Source: Molossus alvarezi
Taxonomy: Eukaryota; Chordata; Mammalia; Chiroptera; Molossidae
Reading direction: 5' to 3'
NCBI GenBank assembly: GCA_037176705.1
Contig: JBAWUJ010000096.1
Location: forward strand, 203,501 to 267,500
DNA length: 64,000 bases
The translations under genes were made by a program, and so were the position numbers. The notes under the pieces were generated by a model. The model saw only the letters and a program-made list of their open reading frames with translations, had not been told where the DNA came from and did no database searches. Shown here piece by piece: positions 34,001-43,480 of the stretch (the stretch's first letter is position 1; each line of letters opens with the position of its first letter).

Positions 34001-35381
34001 CTCTGACCACCAGGCGGGAGGCTGCGAGTGCCCCCCCACACACCCTGACAGGGTGGTCCCAGGCAGCTGGTCCTTACTCAGTCACTCTGACGAAGGGTGG
34101 ACATCGCTCCGGCTAGAAAAAGGGGCCACCTCCCAGAGGGGCGCAGCCCAGGGTTAGGTTAGCCCCTGTGCAGGCCCCACACACCAGGAACTCTGGTCAC
34201 GCTCTCCCTGGACGGCAGCCAGGGGTCATGTGGCAACAGCGGGAGACCCCACAGGGGCCTTGGCAGGGCAGCCACGGGCCTCCACACTCTCTCCCCGAGT
34301 GACTGGCGACAGCGGCTGCACTGACCTACCAGGCCAGGCCCTGTAGGGCTCATTTCTCCAGGGATCACATTTTTCTCCTTCAGGTATTTTTGAGACATGC
34401 TGTGTGCCCCAGGTGCTGGTCACAGGTGGAGACACTGTGCAGCATGGGTCAGGGTGTCTGCTGTGTGCTTTGTGGTGCCAGCTGGGGGCCCAGGGTGCAT
34501 TTGGTGCTCTGCACTTGGTGCCAGGCTCGGCCGGGTTTGAGACAGCAGGAACATTAGGCCTGAAAGCCAGCTGTCCAAGGTGGCCAACAGTCCTAGGTGG
34601 CCGAGCACACAGACAGCTCAGGTCCAGACAGGATACTTGGAAATGATCAGGAGCTTAGGTGGTTGCCAGGGCAGTGGGGGCAGACCTGGAGGATGCTTGG
34701 CCACCAAGGCCAGAAGGCTTAGGGCCCTTCCCATGGCCAGAGGTCTTCCCAACCCCGCCCCTGCAGAGACCCCCCTCCCGGGCCCTCTGCCTGGGCCCCC
34801 CAGCTGCCTGACACCCCGTGTTTTCTGCAGGAGCCTGTGCCTGCTGCAGTGAGGACCAGCCACTGGTGAGTTTCTGTCCCCTCCTGGTGATGGTGCTGGA
34901 CACTGTGGGAAAAGGGGGGACAGGCGACTGCTCCAGGGGTGGGTGGCAGGAGCAGCTCTTGTTTGAGCATGGGGCCCCGGGCCCCAGGATGGGTCGTGAG
35001 GCTCAGAGCTGCCCCACTGTGTGTGTGTGTGTGTGTGTGCGCACGCGCGCGCCTGTGGGTACACGTGTGTGTGTGTCTGTGGGTGCACATGTGTGTGTGT
35101 GTGTTCACCAATCAGAGAGTGCTGACTCCTCTCTCTCTCCCCCTAAGAAGGAGGGCCCCTCCACAGGACCTGTGTTCTCCGTGGACTATGGGGAGCTGGA
35201 CTTCCAGTCTCGGGAGAAGACCCCAGAGCCCCCCGCCCCCTGTGTCCCCGAACAGACAGAATATGCCACCATCGTCTTCCCTGGCAGACCAGACTACACC
35301 AGCCGCAGGGCCTCTGCTGACAGCCCCCAGGGGCCCCCGCCTCTGAGGCTAGAGGATGGACACTGCTCCTGGCCCCTCTGA
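24977..35381 (+). CDS. PDCD1: PDCD1, programmed cell death protein 1 (PD-1), whole coding span
   Basis: Inhibitory receptor of activated T cells; it binds PD-L1 and PD-L2 and recruits SHP-2 to damp TCR and CD28 signalling. Five coding exons join in frame: 24977-25052, 32383-32742, 33494-33655, 34831-34865, 35148-35381; total 867 nt, 288 residues, the same length as human. All introns have GT-AG ends. Layout: signal peptide about 1-24, IgV domain 25-145 with Cys54 and Cys123, stalk 146-167, membrane segment about 169-191, tail with ITIM VDYGEL (Tyr225) and ITSM TEYATIVF (Tyr250). Exon sizes 76, 360 and 35 equal human; exon 3 is 6 nt longer and exon 5 is 6 nt shorter. The ligand face segment VLNWYRMSPSNQTDKLAAFP is unchanged. 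Oddities: glycosylation sites at 49 and 58 are missing, position 132 is Met, and three Cys lie after the membrane. Confidence 0.97.
26790..27186 (-). mobile_element. L1 3-prime end, antisense in PDCD1 intron 1
   Basis: On the minus strand it reads as the L1 end: GACCTGGAGAGCACTTTGCG, GAATGAAACAAGCCAGTCGG, AGAAAGACAAGCACCGCACG, followed by the G-rich 3-prime UTR. Moderately diverged. Confidence 0.8.
27278..27535 (+). mobile_element. VES SINE with 10-bp target-site duplication
   Basis: The SINE lacks the first few head bases (begins AAAGCAGCCGGTTTGGCTCA). AAGAGTTACA flanks it at 27268-27277 and 27536-27545. Confidence 0.92.
27546..27645 (+). mobile_element. Short VES SINE, head only with A-tail
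   Basis: Head GCCCTGGTTGGTTTGGCTCA through GGGGCACGTAC, then directly an A-rich tail (AAAGAAAAAAAAA). The body is missing. It starts immediately after the previous SINE's right duplication. Confidence 0.88.
28983..29236 (+). mobile_element. VES SINE with 15-bp target-site duplication
   Basis: Full-length head, body and TCCTCGGGTGAGGATAAAAA tail. AAAAAGTTCTATGTG is present at 28968-28982 and again at 29237-29251 with no mismatch, so a relatively young insertion. Confidence 0.95.
29620..30420 (-). mobile_element. Old L1 (ORF2 end and 3-prime UTR), antisense in PDCD1 intron 1
   Basis: The minus strand shows the ORF2 C-terminal region (VMLSEMSDRERQMPYDLTY) and upstream text such as ACTGTGGACAACAGTAGGGA. 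The plus strand holds the antisense 3-prime UTR signature (ATAGTCACCACACTGCACAT, CTCATCTTATAACTGGAAGT). Confidence 0.85.
32383..32742 (+). CDS. PDCD1: PDCD1 exon 2: IgV domain
   Basis: 360 nt between CCCCCAG and the GTGCAG donor. It encodes residues 26-145: Cys54 (TFTCSL), Trp67 (LNWYRM), Asp117-Tyr121 region (RNDSGVYLC) and Cys123, the canonical V-set fold. N-glycosylation sequons remain at Asn74 (SNQT) and Asn116 (RNDS). Human sites Asn49 and Asn58 are Thr49 and His58 here. Human Cys93 is Arg93. The ligand loop reads GAIYLSPPMQILES, with Tyr127, Met132 and Leu135 differing from human. Confidence 0.96.
32771..33200. repeat. VNTR in PDCD1 intron 2, GAGGCTGAGGGCAGGGG unit
   Basis: About 22 copies of a 17-22-bp unit GAGGCTGAGGGCAGGGG with variants GGAGGGCGGGGAG. 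The plus (coding) strand is strongly G-rich, so the pre-mRNA would carry many G-tracts. It begins about 28 bp after the exon 2 donor, close enough to influence splicing. Confidence 0.95.
33494..33655 (+). CDS. PDCD1: PDCD1 exon 3: stalk and transmembrane segment
   Basis: 162 nt, phase 1 to phase 1. It encodes the Pro-rich stalk (ERTLEPPTESPSLPPRPPGQ) and the membrane segment from about Gly168 to Val191 with a six-Leu run, then TNFPRATR. Two residues longer than human. The human membrane-proximal Cys (VICSRAAR) is absent here. Confidence 0.96.
33656..34830 (+). other. PDCD1 intron 3
   Basis: About 1.2 kb of unique GC-rich sequence; no repeat or exon is seen. Confidence 0.7.
34831..34865 (+). 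CDS. PDCD1: PDCD1 exon 4: juxtamembrane micro-exon
   Basis: 35 nt between TTTTCTGCAG and GTGAGT, the same size as human. It encodes GACACCSEDQPL, placing Cys202, Cys204 and Cys205 just inside the membrane. Dog PD-1, as I recall it, has a similar GACVCGSEDEPL, so the Cys-rich form seems shared with at least some Laurasiatheria. Confidence 0.94.
35018..35103. repeat. (TG)n / (GC)n microsatellite in PDCD1 intron 4
   Basis: TGTGTGTGTGTGTGTGTG, then GCGCACGCGCGCGC, then more TG runs. Alternating purine-pyrimidine tract able to form Z-DNA, ending about 45 bp before the exon 5 acceptor. Confidence 0.93.
35148..35381 (+). CDS. PDCD1: PDCD1 exon 5: cytoplasmic tail with ITIM and ITSM
   Basis: 234 nt including TGA. 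The tail has KEGPSTGPVFSVDYGELDF (ITIM, Tyr225), EQTEYATIVFPG (ITSM, Tyr250), then RPDYTSRRA with a third tyrosine (Tyr261) that human lacks, and the conserved end EDGHCSWPL. The acceptor is CCTAAG followed by AAG, a NAGNAG pair, so isoforms with or without Lys212 are possible. Confidence 0.97.
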   Translation, partial: KEGPSTGPVFSVDYGELDFQSREKTPEPPAPCVPEQTEYATIVFPGRPDYTSRRASADSPQGPPPLRLEDGHCSWPL

Positions 35382-36015
35382 CAGCAACTTGCAGGCCCAT
35401 GGCCTTCAGACCCGGGGTGGCCATGGGCTGAGCCCTGTAGGAGTCACACTCCTGCACCGTGTCAGCCCTGCCTGGCTCTCCTCTGCATCCTCGAGGGACC
35501 TGGGCGCAGGAGAGACCCTGTCCCATCGGGGTGAGGAGAGGAGACTCATCCAAGACTCCAGAGGCAGCCACCGCTGAGCTGGCCAAGTCCCTCCTGAACT
35601 GCTGCTCTGCGCCTCCACACGCCCTCCTGGGTGGCAGGGGGGCTTCTCCGAGACTGGTGCCTGGACGTGGGGCACAGGGGTTCTGGTTGCAGACTCCGCC
35701 CCAGCAGCCGGTGAGGTGCCTCTGCCGTGAGGAACTCCAACACACGCCTCGAGGGGCCAGGGGGACATGCAAAAGCCTGGTTCTCCCCAGGCCGAGGAGG
35801 AGTTCCCAGCCATAGCAGATGGGCAGCGCCCTGGATTGCGTCCTCCTCGGTGCCCGTGCCCATTCACGGTGCTATTTAAAGACCCCTTCTCGCCCACCGC
35901 ACACACAGCGGGGTGGTCAGTGGGCACCTGGGCATGGGGCTCAGAAGCAGGTGTCCCTGGTAGGCTACACACACACTTGAGAGACCCTTTCCCGTTCTAT
36001 TTTATTATAATTAAA
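35382..36015 (+). terminator. PDCD1: PDCD1 3-prime UTR with ATTAAA poly(A) signal
   Basis: The segment CCGTTCTATTTTATTATAATTAAATAATG resembles the AT-rich end of the human PDCD1 3-prime UTR as I recall it. It contains ATTAAA at 36010-36015, a common variant signal. This gives a 3-prime UTR of roughly 0.65 kb. The cleavage site cannot be fixed from sequence. Confidence 0.5.
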
Positions 36016-37880
36016 TAATGACGTAAGCTCGAGAAAAGCCCCTGGCGCTATCTTGCTCACAGGCAATGAGGGGAGGAGAGGGAGGCCCCGCTGATGCCGG
36101 GCAGATGGAGGGCTCTGGTCCTCGCTGTCATTATTCCGGAAACACACAGGCCCCCTGAGGCCCCTTATCTCTGCTCCCCTACACTCACACCCTCAGCCTC
36201 TGATTTTGGGGGCCACTGGGCCCCTCAGTACCTTGCCTGCAGACCACCTCAACCTGGCACTGGGTGACCTTGAGCGATTGTGCTGCAGCCCCTATGAGCC
36301 CCCACCCCCTCGGGGTCCCTCCTGGGTAGGGGCCAGGCCAGGCAGTGGGTGGGCGGCACAAGCTACCAGGGAGCAGGTTCAGGGTGCAGCCTACAAAGAG
36401 AAGGCCTGGTCTGTCCTCTAGACTGGACATGACACCACCATGCCGGTTCCCTGGCTTCAAAGACAGATGTCCCCAACCTGCCCCCCCCCAGTGAGCCCCA
36501 TTTAAGCCCTGCCAGCTCCCCAGCCCTCTGAGCTCACAGACTGCGCCTGGCACCCTGGGTCCTGTCCTGGGTGGGGTGGGAGGGGAAGCCACCCACCCAG
36601 GAAGAGGTAAGGATGCCAGGCGAGGTTGCGAGCGGGAGGGAACACAGCCCCGGGAAGTCTACAATGATGCCTGAGCCTGGACCATCCTGTGGGTTCCGGG
36701 AAAATACGACAGCAACAAGAAAATCCGGGCAAAGAGCAGATGTAAAATTAACACCCCGAAGGAGGGCTGTCATATATTCAAACCCTCATCCGTTAGCAGA
36801 AAGTGTGATAGAGATGTTCCGGCTACCACAGAACAGAGAAGATGAAATGCCCGAGACGCACAGTTATCGAGAAACGTGCAAACCCGCAGGAGCGCTGGTG
36901 TGGGCCTGGCTGACGGGAACACACACCCGGGTCAGGATGACTCGACACGGCTGAGGCATCAGTTTTTCCTGGGTTCACTTACCAATTTAATGGGATCAAA
37001 AAAAAACAAAAAAAAAAACCCACATATCTGATCTGTAAAGTTCACGTGGAAACACGAGCCAGTAACAGCCAAGAAAGCCATGAAGAGAAAGTGAAAGACT
37101 CGCTCTGTCAGCTCTACACCCACCTCGATTACAGCAGAGGGGTAACTCGGAGAGACAGGCTTGGACGCTCTGGGGCAGAAGGCGGACTTGGAGGAGGGGC
37201 CTGGGACCCCCTGCTGCCCCCACCTTCCCGCTCACCTGGCGAAAGCTCGGTGCAGGGCGGTGAGTGTAGAAGAGAAACCCCCCCAGACAGAACACGTGGG
37301 GAACCGCCCTCACTGGCTCCGCCGAGGCACCAGGAGGAGACGGAGCACTTGGGCAGGGCAGGCGGACGTGGGTGTCGTGCAGAAAGAACAGAAATAGCAG
37401 CGAGCAGGTGCGATGGGAAGGGGCAGGAGGTGTGACCAGACAGGACACATCACACATGCTCCCCCCACGTGCTCAGCTGTGCGCACATCCCCTGAACCTC
37501 GAAGGCGTGTTCGGTTTGCCTATGAGACGCGCAGGCTACACTGTTCCCATCTGTCGACCCGGAGCTGGACCAGGCTGCTGGAGGACCCCGGGGACACCCG
37601 CAGTTAGCGGCCCTGTGCCCTTCAGCCATGGACCCCTGGAATACCTGGGGGGCCAACTGGCAAAAATATGAACCTCACTCTGCGCGGGTTCTGGGGTCAC
37701 AGAGGACTGGGCGGGGCGGGGAGGCAGCGGAAGCAGCTGGGGCCCGGCTGGGACGCTGGGGGGACTCGGGGACCACGCTGCTGGGACCAGGACAGGCCTG
37801 TCTGTGGGGCGTGTGCAGGGGGGCCAAGCGGGTCCTGTCAGAAGAGAAGAGAGGCCATCGGGGCATCGGAAAGGCCCCAG
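36016..37880. other. Intergenic DNA, no gene seen
   Basis: Unique sequence with an A-rich stretch at about 36999-37018. No splice-consistent exon or mobile element is recognised. Confidence 0.5.
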
Positions 37881-38740
37881 TTAAAGAGGAAACTCGATCG
37901 ATGAACTCGGCGCCACACAGCCCAGATCGGCCGATAAGACGGCGGCGCAGGGGCGGCGCGTCCTGGCCGGCGGGCCCGGAGCGGGGAGCGGCCGTCAGCA
38001 CTTCGCGCCGCCTTCCCGGAACGCGCCCCCCGCCGCCGCCGCCGCCGCCACTCACTTTTTCCGTCCCCGCCTCGGCCCAGGCGTGTGTCAGCCCGGCGGG
38101 GGCATCGCGCCCACCCCGCCCACGCGCTCCGCCGGGTCTGTCCCTGCGCCTCCCCGGCGGCTGGGGCGGGGCCGGGTCGGCTCCAGCCCGAGGCCGAGCT
38201 CCCGGGGGCGAGGCCCGGGGCAGCAGGCGGAGTGACTGCGCCGCCGGGCTCGGGTCTGCGCCCTGCACCCCTGCCCCCTGCCCCCTGCCCCCTGCCCGCC
38301 GGCCCCCTGGCCCCTGCCCCCCGCCCCCCGGCCCCCCGCCGCCCGGCCCCCCGGCCCCCGCCCCCCGCCCCCCTGCCTCCCTGCCCCCGCCCCCCTGCGC
38401 CCCCGGCCCCCCGCCCCCTGGCCCCTGGCCCCCTGCCCGCCGGCCCCCTGCCCCCCGGCCCCCTGCACCCCCGGCCCCCCGGCCCCCTGCCCGCCGGCCC
38501 CCCGCCCCCGGCCCCCCGCCCCCGGCCCCCTGCCCCCCGGCCCCCCGGCCCCCCGCCCCGCCCCCCGGCCCCTGCCCTCTGGCCCCCTGCCCGCCGGTCC
38601 CCCCGCCCCCCCCCCGGCCCCCTGCCCCCCCCCGGCCCCCCGCCCCCCGCCCCCTGCCCCCTGGCCCCTGCCCCCTGGCCCCCTGCCCGCCGGCCCCCCT
38701 GCCCCCTGGCCCCCTGCCCGCCGGCCCCTGGGCCCTCCAG
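37881..38740. repeat. CpG-rich block leading into a CCGGCCCCCTGCC satellite
   Basis: From about 37900 to 38260 the sequence is CpG-dense (GGCGGCGCAGGGGCGGCGCG), ending in a CCGCCGCCGCCG run at about 38030. From 38265 to 38735 it becomes an irregular array of CCCTGCCCGCCGGCCCC-type units, nearly free of A. The long frames on both strands (Pro/Ala-Arg or Gly-Ala-rich) are artefacts. The CpG-dense part could be a CpG island of an unannotated transcript. Confidence 0.85.
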
Positions 38741-40137
38741 TCCGGTCTGCGGACACCGCGGTTAGGGGTCCGAAGTCCCGAGGGGAAGAAAAAACAGCAA
38801 ATCCCAGGTTAGGCCTCTAGGACCGGGTCTCCGGGAAGGAGGAAGGCTCGGATCGCAGAGAGCTCACCCTCGGGGTCGCAGAGGCAGGGCTGGGTACCAG
38901 TGTGGGGGCCTGGGGTCACAGCCCTGGGGTCGCAGCCCACTGTGGATGGACCCTCTGCATTGGGTGAGCCTCCCGAGTTAGAAGACGGGGACTCAGGGGT
39001 CCTCCTGAGGGAGAGCCAGGCAGTGTGGCCAGCACAGTGTTCACCCCAATCACGGGAGCCCCCTGACTGAGGCTCAGTCAACCCTTCCTGGGGGTCCTGT
39101 ACCCTCTGACCCCAGTCAGGCTGCCCTACCTGCCTGTGGGGCCCTGTGTGTGTGGCCCCTGAGCCCACTGACTCACGGTGGACAGAGGTGTGGGGCTCCC
39201 TTCTGCCCTCAGCTTCCATGCAGTGGGTGCCTGAGTTCCCCACATGTCATGGGTGCCCCCAAGAGCCCCTGGAGCAGAAGGACGAGTGGCCCAGCCAGAG
39301 GCCCCAGGCAGGAAGAGACTGTGGGCAGAGGCAGCTGTGCCCAGGATGTGGACTTGAAGCCTCGTGTCTGCCTTGGGGTGGCTGCCCCCCCACCCCAGGA
39401 GCCACTTCCCAGTCTCACACAGCCTTCTGGCTCCTCCCAGCCAGAGGTCCTGGCCTGGCCACAGACATAATGGTCTTCAGACAAAATGGAGCAAGCCTGG
39501 GGGGTGGCCTCGATGGCCCCAGCTGCATGTGGGGGGACTCAAGTGCGGGGGGGGGGGGGCCTGCCTTGGGCACAAATTAATGGTTGTTTTTGTTATGTTT
39601 TTATCTCAACCTGAATTCCAAAAATAAATTATTATGTGGACTATTATTCAACTGTTAAAATAATTTTTAAAGTGTGTACATCAATTCGCAAAAGATCAAC
39701 ATAGGATAGCCCCCGTGTCCGTGCAGGGAGGAGGGGACCAACAAATGGGGTCCATCCACAGAGCCCAGATGCTTTAGCCTGACACCTGCTACAGGAGGGG
39801 ACCCTCAGCACAACCAGCTAGACAGAAGGACAGACACAGTGTGTTTCCAGCGACCTGAGGCCCCTTGAGAGTCAGGTTCACAAAGACAGCAAGTGGACAG
39901 AGGGGTGCGGGGGAGGTGGGGAAGGTATGTTTAATGGGGACAGAGGTCAGTTTGGGAAAGATGAAATGTGTAGGCTGGGAGGTCAGCCCCTGAAGCACAG
40001 GGACTGGTCAGGGCACCTGCCGGCCCTCAGGAGGCTGTCCCCTGAGCCAAGGGCAGCAGTGGATGGACCGTGGGTGGGCCTGCAGTTCAGAGGGGACTGA
40101 TGGGCAGAAGGGGACACAAGGCCTGTGGAGAGGTCCC
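38741..40137. other. Intergenic DNA, no gene seen
   Basis: Unique sequence. A G12 run lies at about 39548-39561 and an AT-rich patch at 39580-39690 (CAAAAATAAATTATTATGTG). No gene is supported. Confidence 0.5.
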
Positions 40138-40710
40138 TGTGTCGGTCAGGGTTCTCCAGAGGAACAAAACCTACAGGACGTGTACACAGAGATTTATTTT
40201 AAGGAATGACTCCTGTGACTGGCAAGTCAGGAGCTGGAGTCCCAGGGAGGAGCTGATGTTACAGCCCGAGTCCAGAGTTCCTTTTCCTCCGGGACCTAGT
40301 TTCTTCTCCTAAGTCTCACATGATTGGATGAGGCCCACCACATCACAGAGGGTCATGTGCTTTATTCAAAGTCTGCTGGTTTAGCCCTGGCCAGTTTTGC
40401 CCAGTGGTTAGAGCGTCGGCCCGTGGACCAGAGAGACCCGGGTTTGGTTCCCGATGAGGGCACGTACCTCAGTTGCAGTTCGTCCCCGGCCCCGGGTTGG
40501 GGCCTCCCTCTCTCCCTCCTGCTCTATCTGAAGATAAATGCAAAAATGCCCACGAGTGAGGATAAAAAAAAAAAAAAAAAAAAAAGTTTGCTGGTTTAAA
40601 TGTTAATCTCATCTTTTAAAAAAAAAAAAAAACCTTCACAAACACACTAGACTGGCATTTGACCAAATGTCTGGTACTGTGGCTTAGCCAGACTGACGCA
40701 TGAAATTAAC
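40138..40710 (+). mobile_element. Ancient interspersed repeat, split by a VES SINE
   Basis: TCAGGGTTCTCCAGAGGAAC, GAGATTTATTTTAAGGAATG, GATTGGATGAGGCCCACCAC and TTTGACCAAATGTCTGGTAC belong to a widespread mammalian repeat that I recognise but cannot name. It is interrupted by the SINE at 40384-40588. Confidence 0.65.
40384..40588 (+). mobile_element. VES SINE inserted into the ancient repeat
   Basis: Head GCCCTGGCCAGTTTTGCCCA, shortened body, long A tail. TGCTGGTTTA flanks it at 40374-40383 and 40589-40598, extending to 16 bp with one mismatch. Confidence 0.93.
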
Positions 40711-40986
40711 CAGCACAGCGTCTATAGGCCAAGGTGGGCCGGGCAGACCAGACTGCACCCCCAGCCCTGAACGCTCACGGGGCAGCTGGGCCTCCCCACA
40801 GCCGGCAGGGCCCGTGGCCACAGATGGAAGGGCACGACACCTTGGTTTCTTCCAAGTTTTGGCAGTTGTGAACCAAGGTGCTATAGACACCTGCGGGCAA
40901 GTTTCCACGGGAACATCAAGTCTTCCACTCCTTTGGGTAAACACCAAGGATCACAATGCTGGATCATATGGTAAGAGTCTGTTTAG

Positions 40987-41236
40987 GCCCTGGCCGGTTT
41001 GGCTCAGCAGTTAGAGCATCAGCCCGCAGACAAAAGGGTCATAGAATCAATTCCCAGTTGGGGCCACATGCCTAGGTTGCAGGTTCCATCCCCGGACACG
41101 GTCGGGGTCCTTCGAGAGGCAACTGGTGGATGTCTCTTTCACACAGATGTTTCCCTCCCTCCCTCCCTCTCTTCTACGCTATCTAAAAAAATCAATGGAA
41201 AAATATCCTCAGGTGAGGATAAACAAACAAAAAAAG
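40987..41236 (+). mobile_element. VES SINE
   Basis: Head CCCTGGCCGGTTTGGCTCAG, tail TCCTCAGGTGAGGATAAACA. AGAGTCTGTTTAG on the left and AGAGTCTGTGTAG on the right form a duplication with one mismatch. Confidence 0.93.
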
Positions 41237-41268
41237 AGTCTGTGTAGCTGTATAAGAAGCCACCCTTG

Positions 41269-41515
41269 CCCTGGCCGGTTTGGCTCAGCGGTTGGAGCGT
41301 CGGCCTGCAGTCCTCAGAGACCCGGGTTCGGTTCCTGCTAAGGGCACGTACCTCGGTTGCAGTGTGTCCCCGGCCCTGGTCAGTCGTGCAGGTGGCAGCC
41401 ACTCGATGTGTCCCTTTCACATCGATGTTTCTCTCTCTCTCTGTTCCTCTCTCTCCTTCCCACTCTATCTGAACAAAAGATGGAAAAATGTCCTCGGGTG
41501 AGGATAAAAAAAAAA
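41269..41515 (+). mobile_element. VES SINE, young copy
   Basis: Head and tail complete; AGAAGCCACCCTTGC lies on both sides (about 41255-41269 and 41516-41531). Sits 30 bp beyond the previous SINE. Confidence 0.95.
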
Positions 41516-41970
41516 AGAAGCCACCCTTGCGCATTCCCACCAGTCTGAGCAAGAGCACCTGCTGCCTCACGCTCTCAGCATCTGGGGTTCCGGTCCGGGC
41601 TGTTCTGGTAGGTGTGCAACTGTGTCTCACTATCATTTTATTCTACCTTCCCTGATGAGAATCTTTTTATGTGCTTACTGGCCATAACATGCAAATAACT
41701 TTAACCCAACTAGAGCACAGGCAACGATCTGAACAGACACTTCACCAAAGAAGATCACAGATGGTGCAGCCACCCTGGAAGACAGTGGCAGTTTCTTACA
41801 AAGTGAAACCATCCGATACGAGTTTTGCAACAATTTTCTCCCAGTCTGTGGCTTGTCCTTTCATTCTCTTAACATGTTGTGTCAAGAAGCCACCCTTTTC
41901 TCATCAAATTTTCCTTTCAGGGATTGTGCTTTTTGTATTAGTGTACTTTTGGAACTTTATTTCTCAAAAT

Positions 41971-42225
41971 AGCCTTGGCCGGTTTGGCTCAGCCGGTAGA
42001 ATGTCAGCTCGCGGACCCGAGAGTCCCGGGTTCGGTTCCCGCTAAGGGCACCTACCTCAGTTGCAGTTTGTCCCCGGCCCTGGTTGGGGTCGTGTGGGTG
42101 GCAGCCAGTGAATGTGTCTCTCTCGCATCGATGTTTCTCTCTCTCTCTTCCTCCCTCTCTCCCTCCTGCTCTATCTGAAGATAAATGCAAAAATGTCCTC
42201 GGGTGAGGATTAAAAAAAAAAAATG
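41971..42225 (+). mobile_element. VES SINE
   Basis: Head GCCTTGGCCGGTTTGGCTCA, body, tail TCCTCGGGTGAGGATTAAAA. Confidence 0.94.
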
Positions 42226-42239
42226 TACCTAATTCCTCA

Positions 42240-43480
42240 GCTTTTTGATGGTTTCTCCTCCCAGGACCAGCACCCAGAGGTTAGTCCTGTGCTCTCCACA
42301 GGGACACAGGACGTTTTCTAGTCCATCATTAGTGTCTGAAAGGTTCACTAGGAAAACCACAGACATCAGTGTGCTCTTAGCGTGCCGCTTTTAAATTTCG
42401 TCTTGTATCAGTTCTAGTAAGTCATATTTCTCCAAAAATGGTCCATTTCATCTAAATGTTCAAGTTTATTGGCATAAAGTTGCTCCTCACGTCGCCTTGA
42501 AATCTTTGCGTGTCTGTGGGATCCCGTTCTCATCCCTGGCATTGGTTATTTGTGTTTTCTTTCTTTCTTTTTTATCTTGATCCTCACCTGAAGACATGCT
42601 GAGAGAGTGTAAGGGAGAGAGACAGAAACATTGATGTGAGAGAGAAACATCGGTCAGTTGCCTTCTGTGCGCTCCCTGACTGGGCACCAAACCCGCACCC
42701 CAGGTACGTGCGTTCCCTGAGTCGGAATCGAACCAGGAAACTTTCCATGCACCAGATGACGTTCAACCAGCTCAGACACTCCGGCCGGGCTGTCTTCTGT
42801 CTTCATGATCAGCATCATCAGAGGTTTGTTGATTTTATTAGTTTTTTTCAAGTCCCAAGTTTTGGCTTCATTCCCTCTCTCGTGGGATTTTCCCACGGGC
42901 TCTGCTCCTTGTCCTTCTCCTCCTTCCACGTTCTCTGGACCCAGTTTGCTGTCCTTTTTCTCAGGGGAGCAGAACTGTCGCTTTTGTTCTGTTCTGGTAT
43001 GTGCATTTCCCTCCAAGTCTGGCTTCAGCGTCATCCCACAAGTCTCATGGAGTGTCTGCTTAATTAATTTCAGAGTCTTTTCTAATCTCTACAGTGGCTT
43101 TTTTGAACGGTGAGTTATTCAGAATAGTGTTTCTACATTCTTGAACATGTAAAGATGTTTAATTCTCCTTTGTTTAAATTCTGGCTCAATTTCACTGTGG
43201 TTTTTCAAGACTTCGAAGTCTGTGGGGACTTGGGTCTAAGATCCGACGGAGGTCAGCCTTTGTCTTGGGTGTGTTTTGTGCCGTCTGCAGGGGTCGGTAC
43301 AGCTGAGCTTGTTAGGCAGCGTGGCCACACCGCCCGTCCCTGCGGGTCGTATTTTTGTCTGCTTGCCCTGTCAGTTACTGAGAGATTTGTGTCTAAAACC
43401 TGCTGTTGTAATTATGGGTCTATTTTCCCCAATAGATCCGTCCTTTTTTGTTTCATTTTCTGAAGCATAATACCAGGTGC
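42240..43480 (-). mobile_element. Old antisense L1 ORF2 remnants, split by a SINE
   Basis: GTTCAAGTTTATTGGCATAA and AGAGGTTTGTTGATTTTATT are reverse-complement L1 ORF2 text. The VES at 42571-42791 interrupts it. Beyond about 42950 the match is weak. Confidence 0.65.
42571..42791 (-). mobile_element. VES SINE, diverged
   Basis: Reverse-complement order: GATCCTCACCTGAAGACATG, CT-rich/GA-rich part, then the head ending CTCAGACACTCCGGCCGGGC. Many mutations, so an older copy. Confidence 0.85.

Larger units (their letters stand above)
40835..41665 (-). mobile_element. Old antisense L1, split by two VES SINEs
   Basis: TTCCAAGTTTTGGCAGTTGT, TGCTGGATCATATGGTAAGA before the SINEs, and CCCTGATGAGAATCTTTTTA after them, read as the reverse complement of an L1 3-prime region. 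The two SINEs account for 40987-41236 and 41269-41515. Confidence 0.75.

Noticed and set aside
37628..38812. 394-residue Pro/Ala-rich frame and its Gly/Arg-rich opposite-strand partner
   Set aside because: Produced by the C-rich satellite; no stop codons can arise at this composition.
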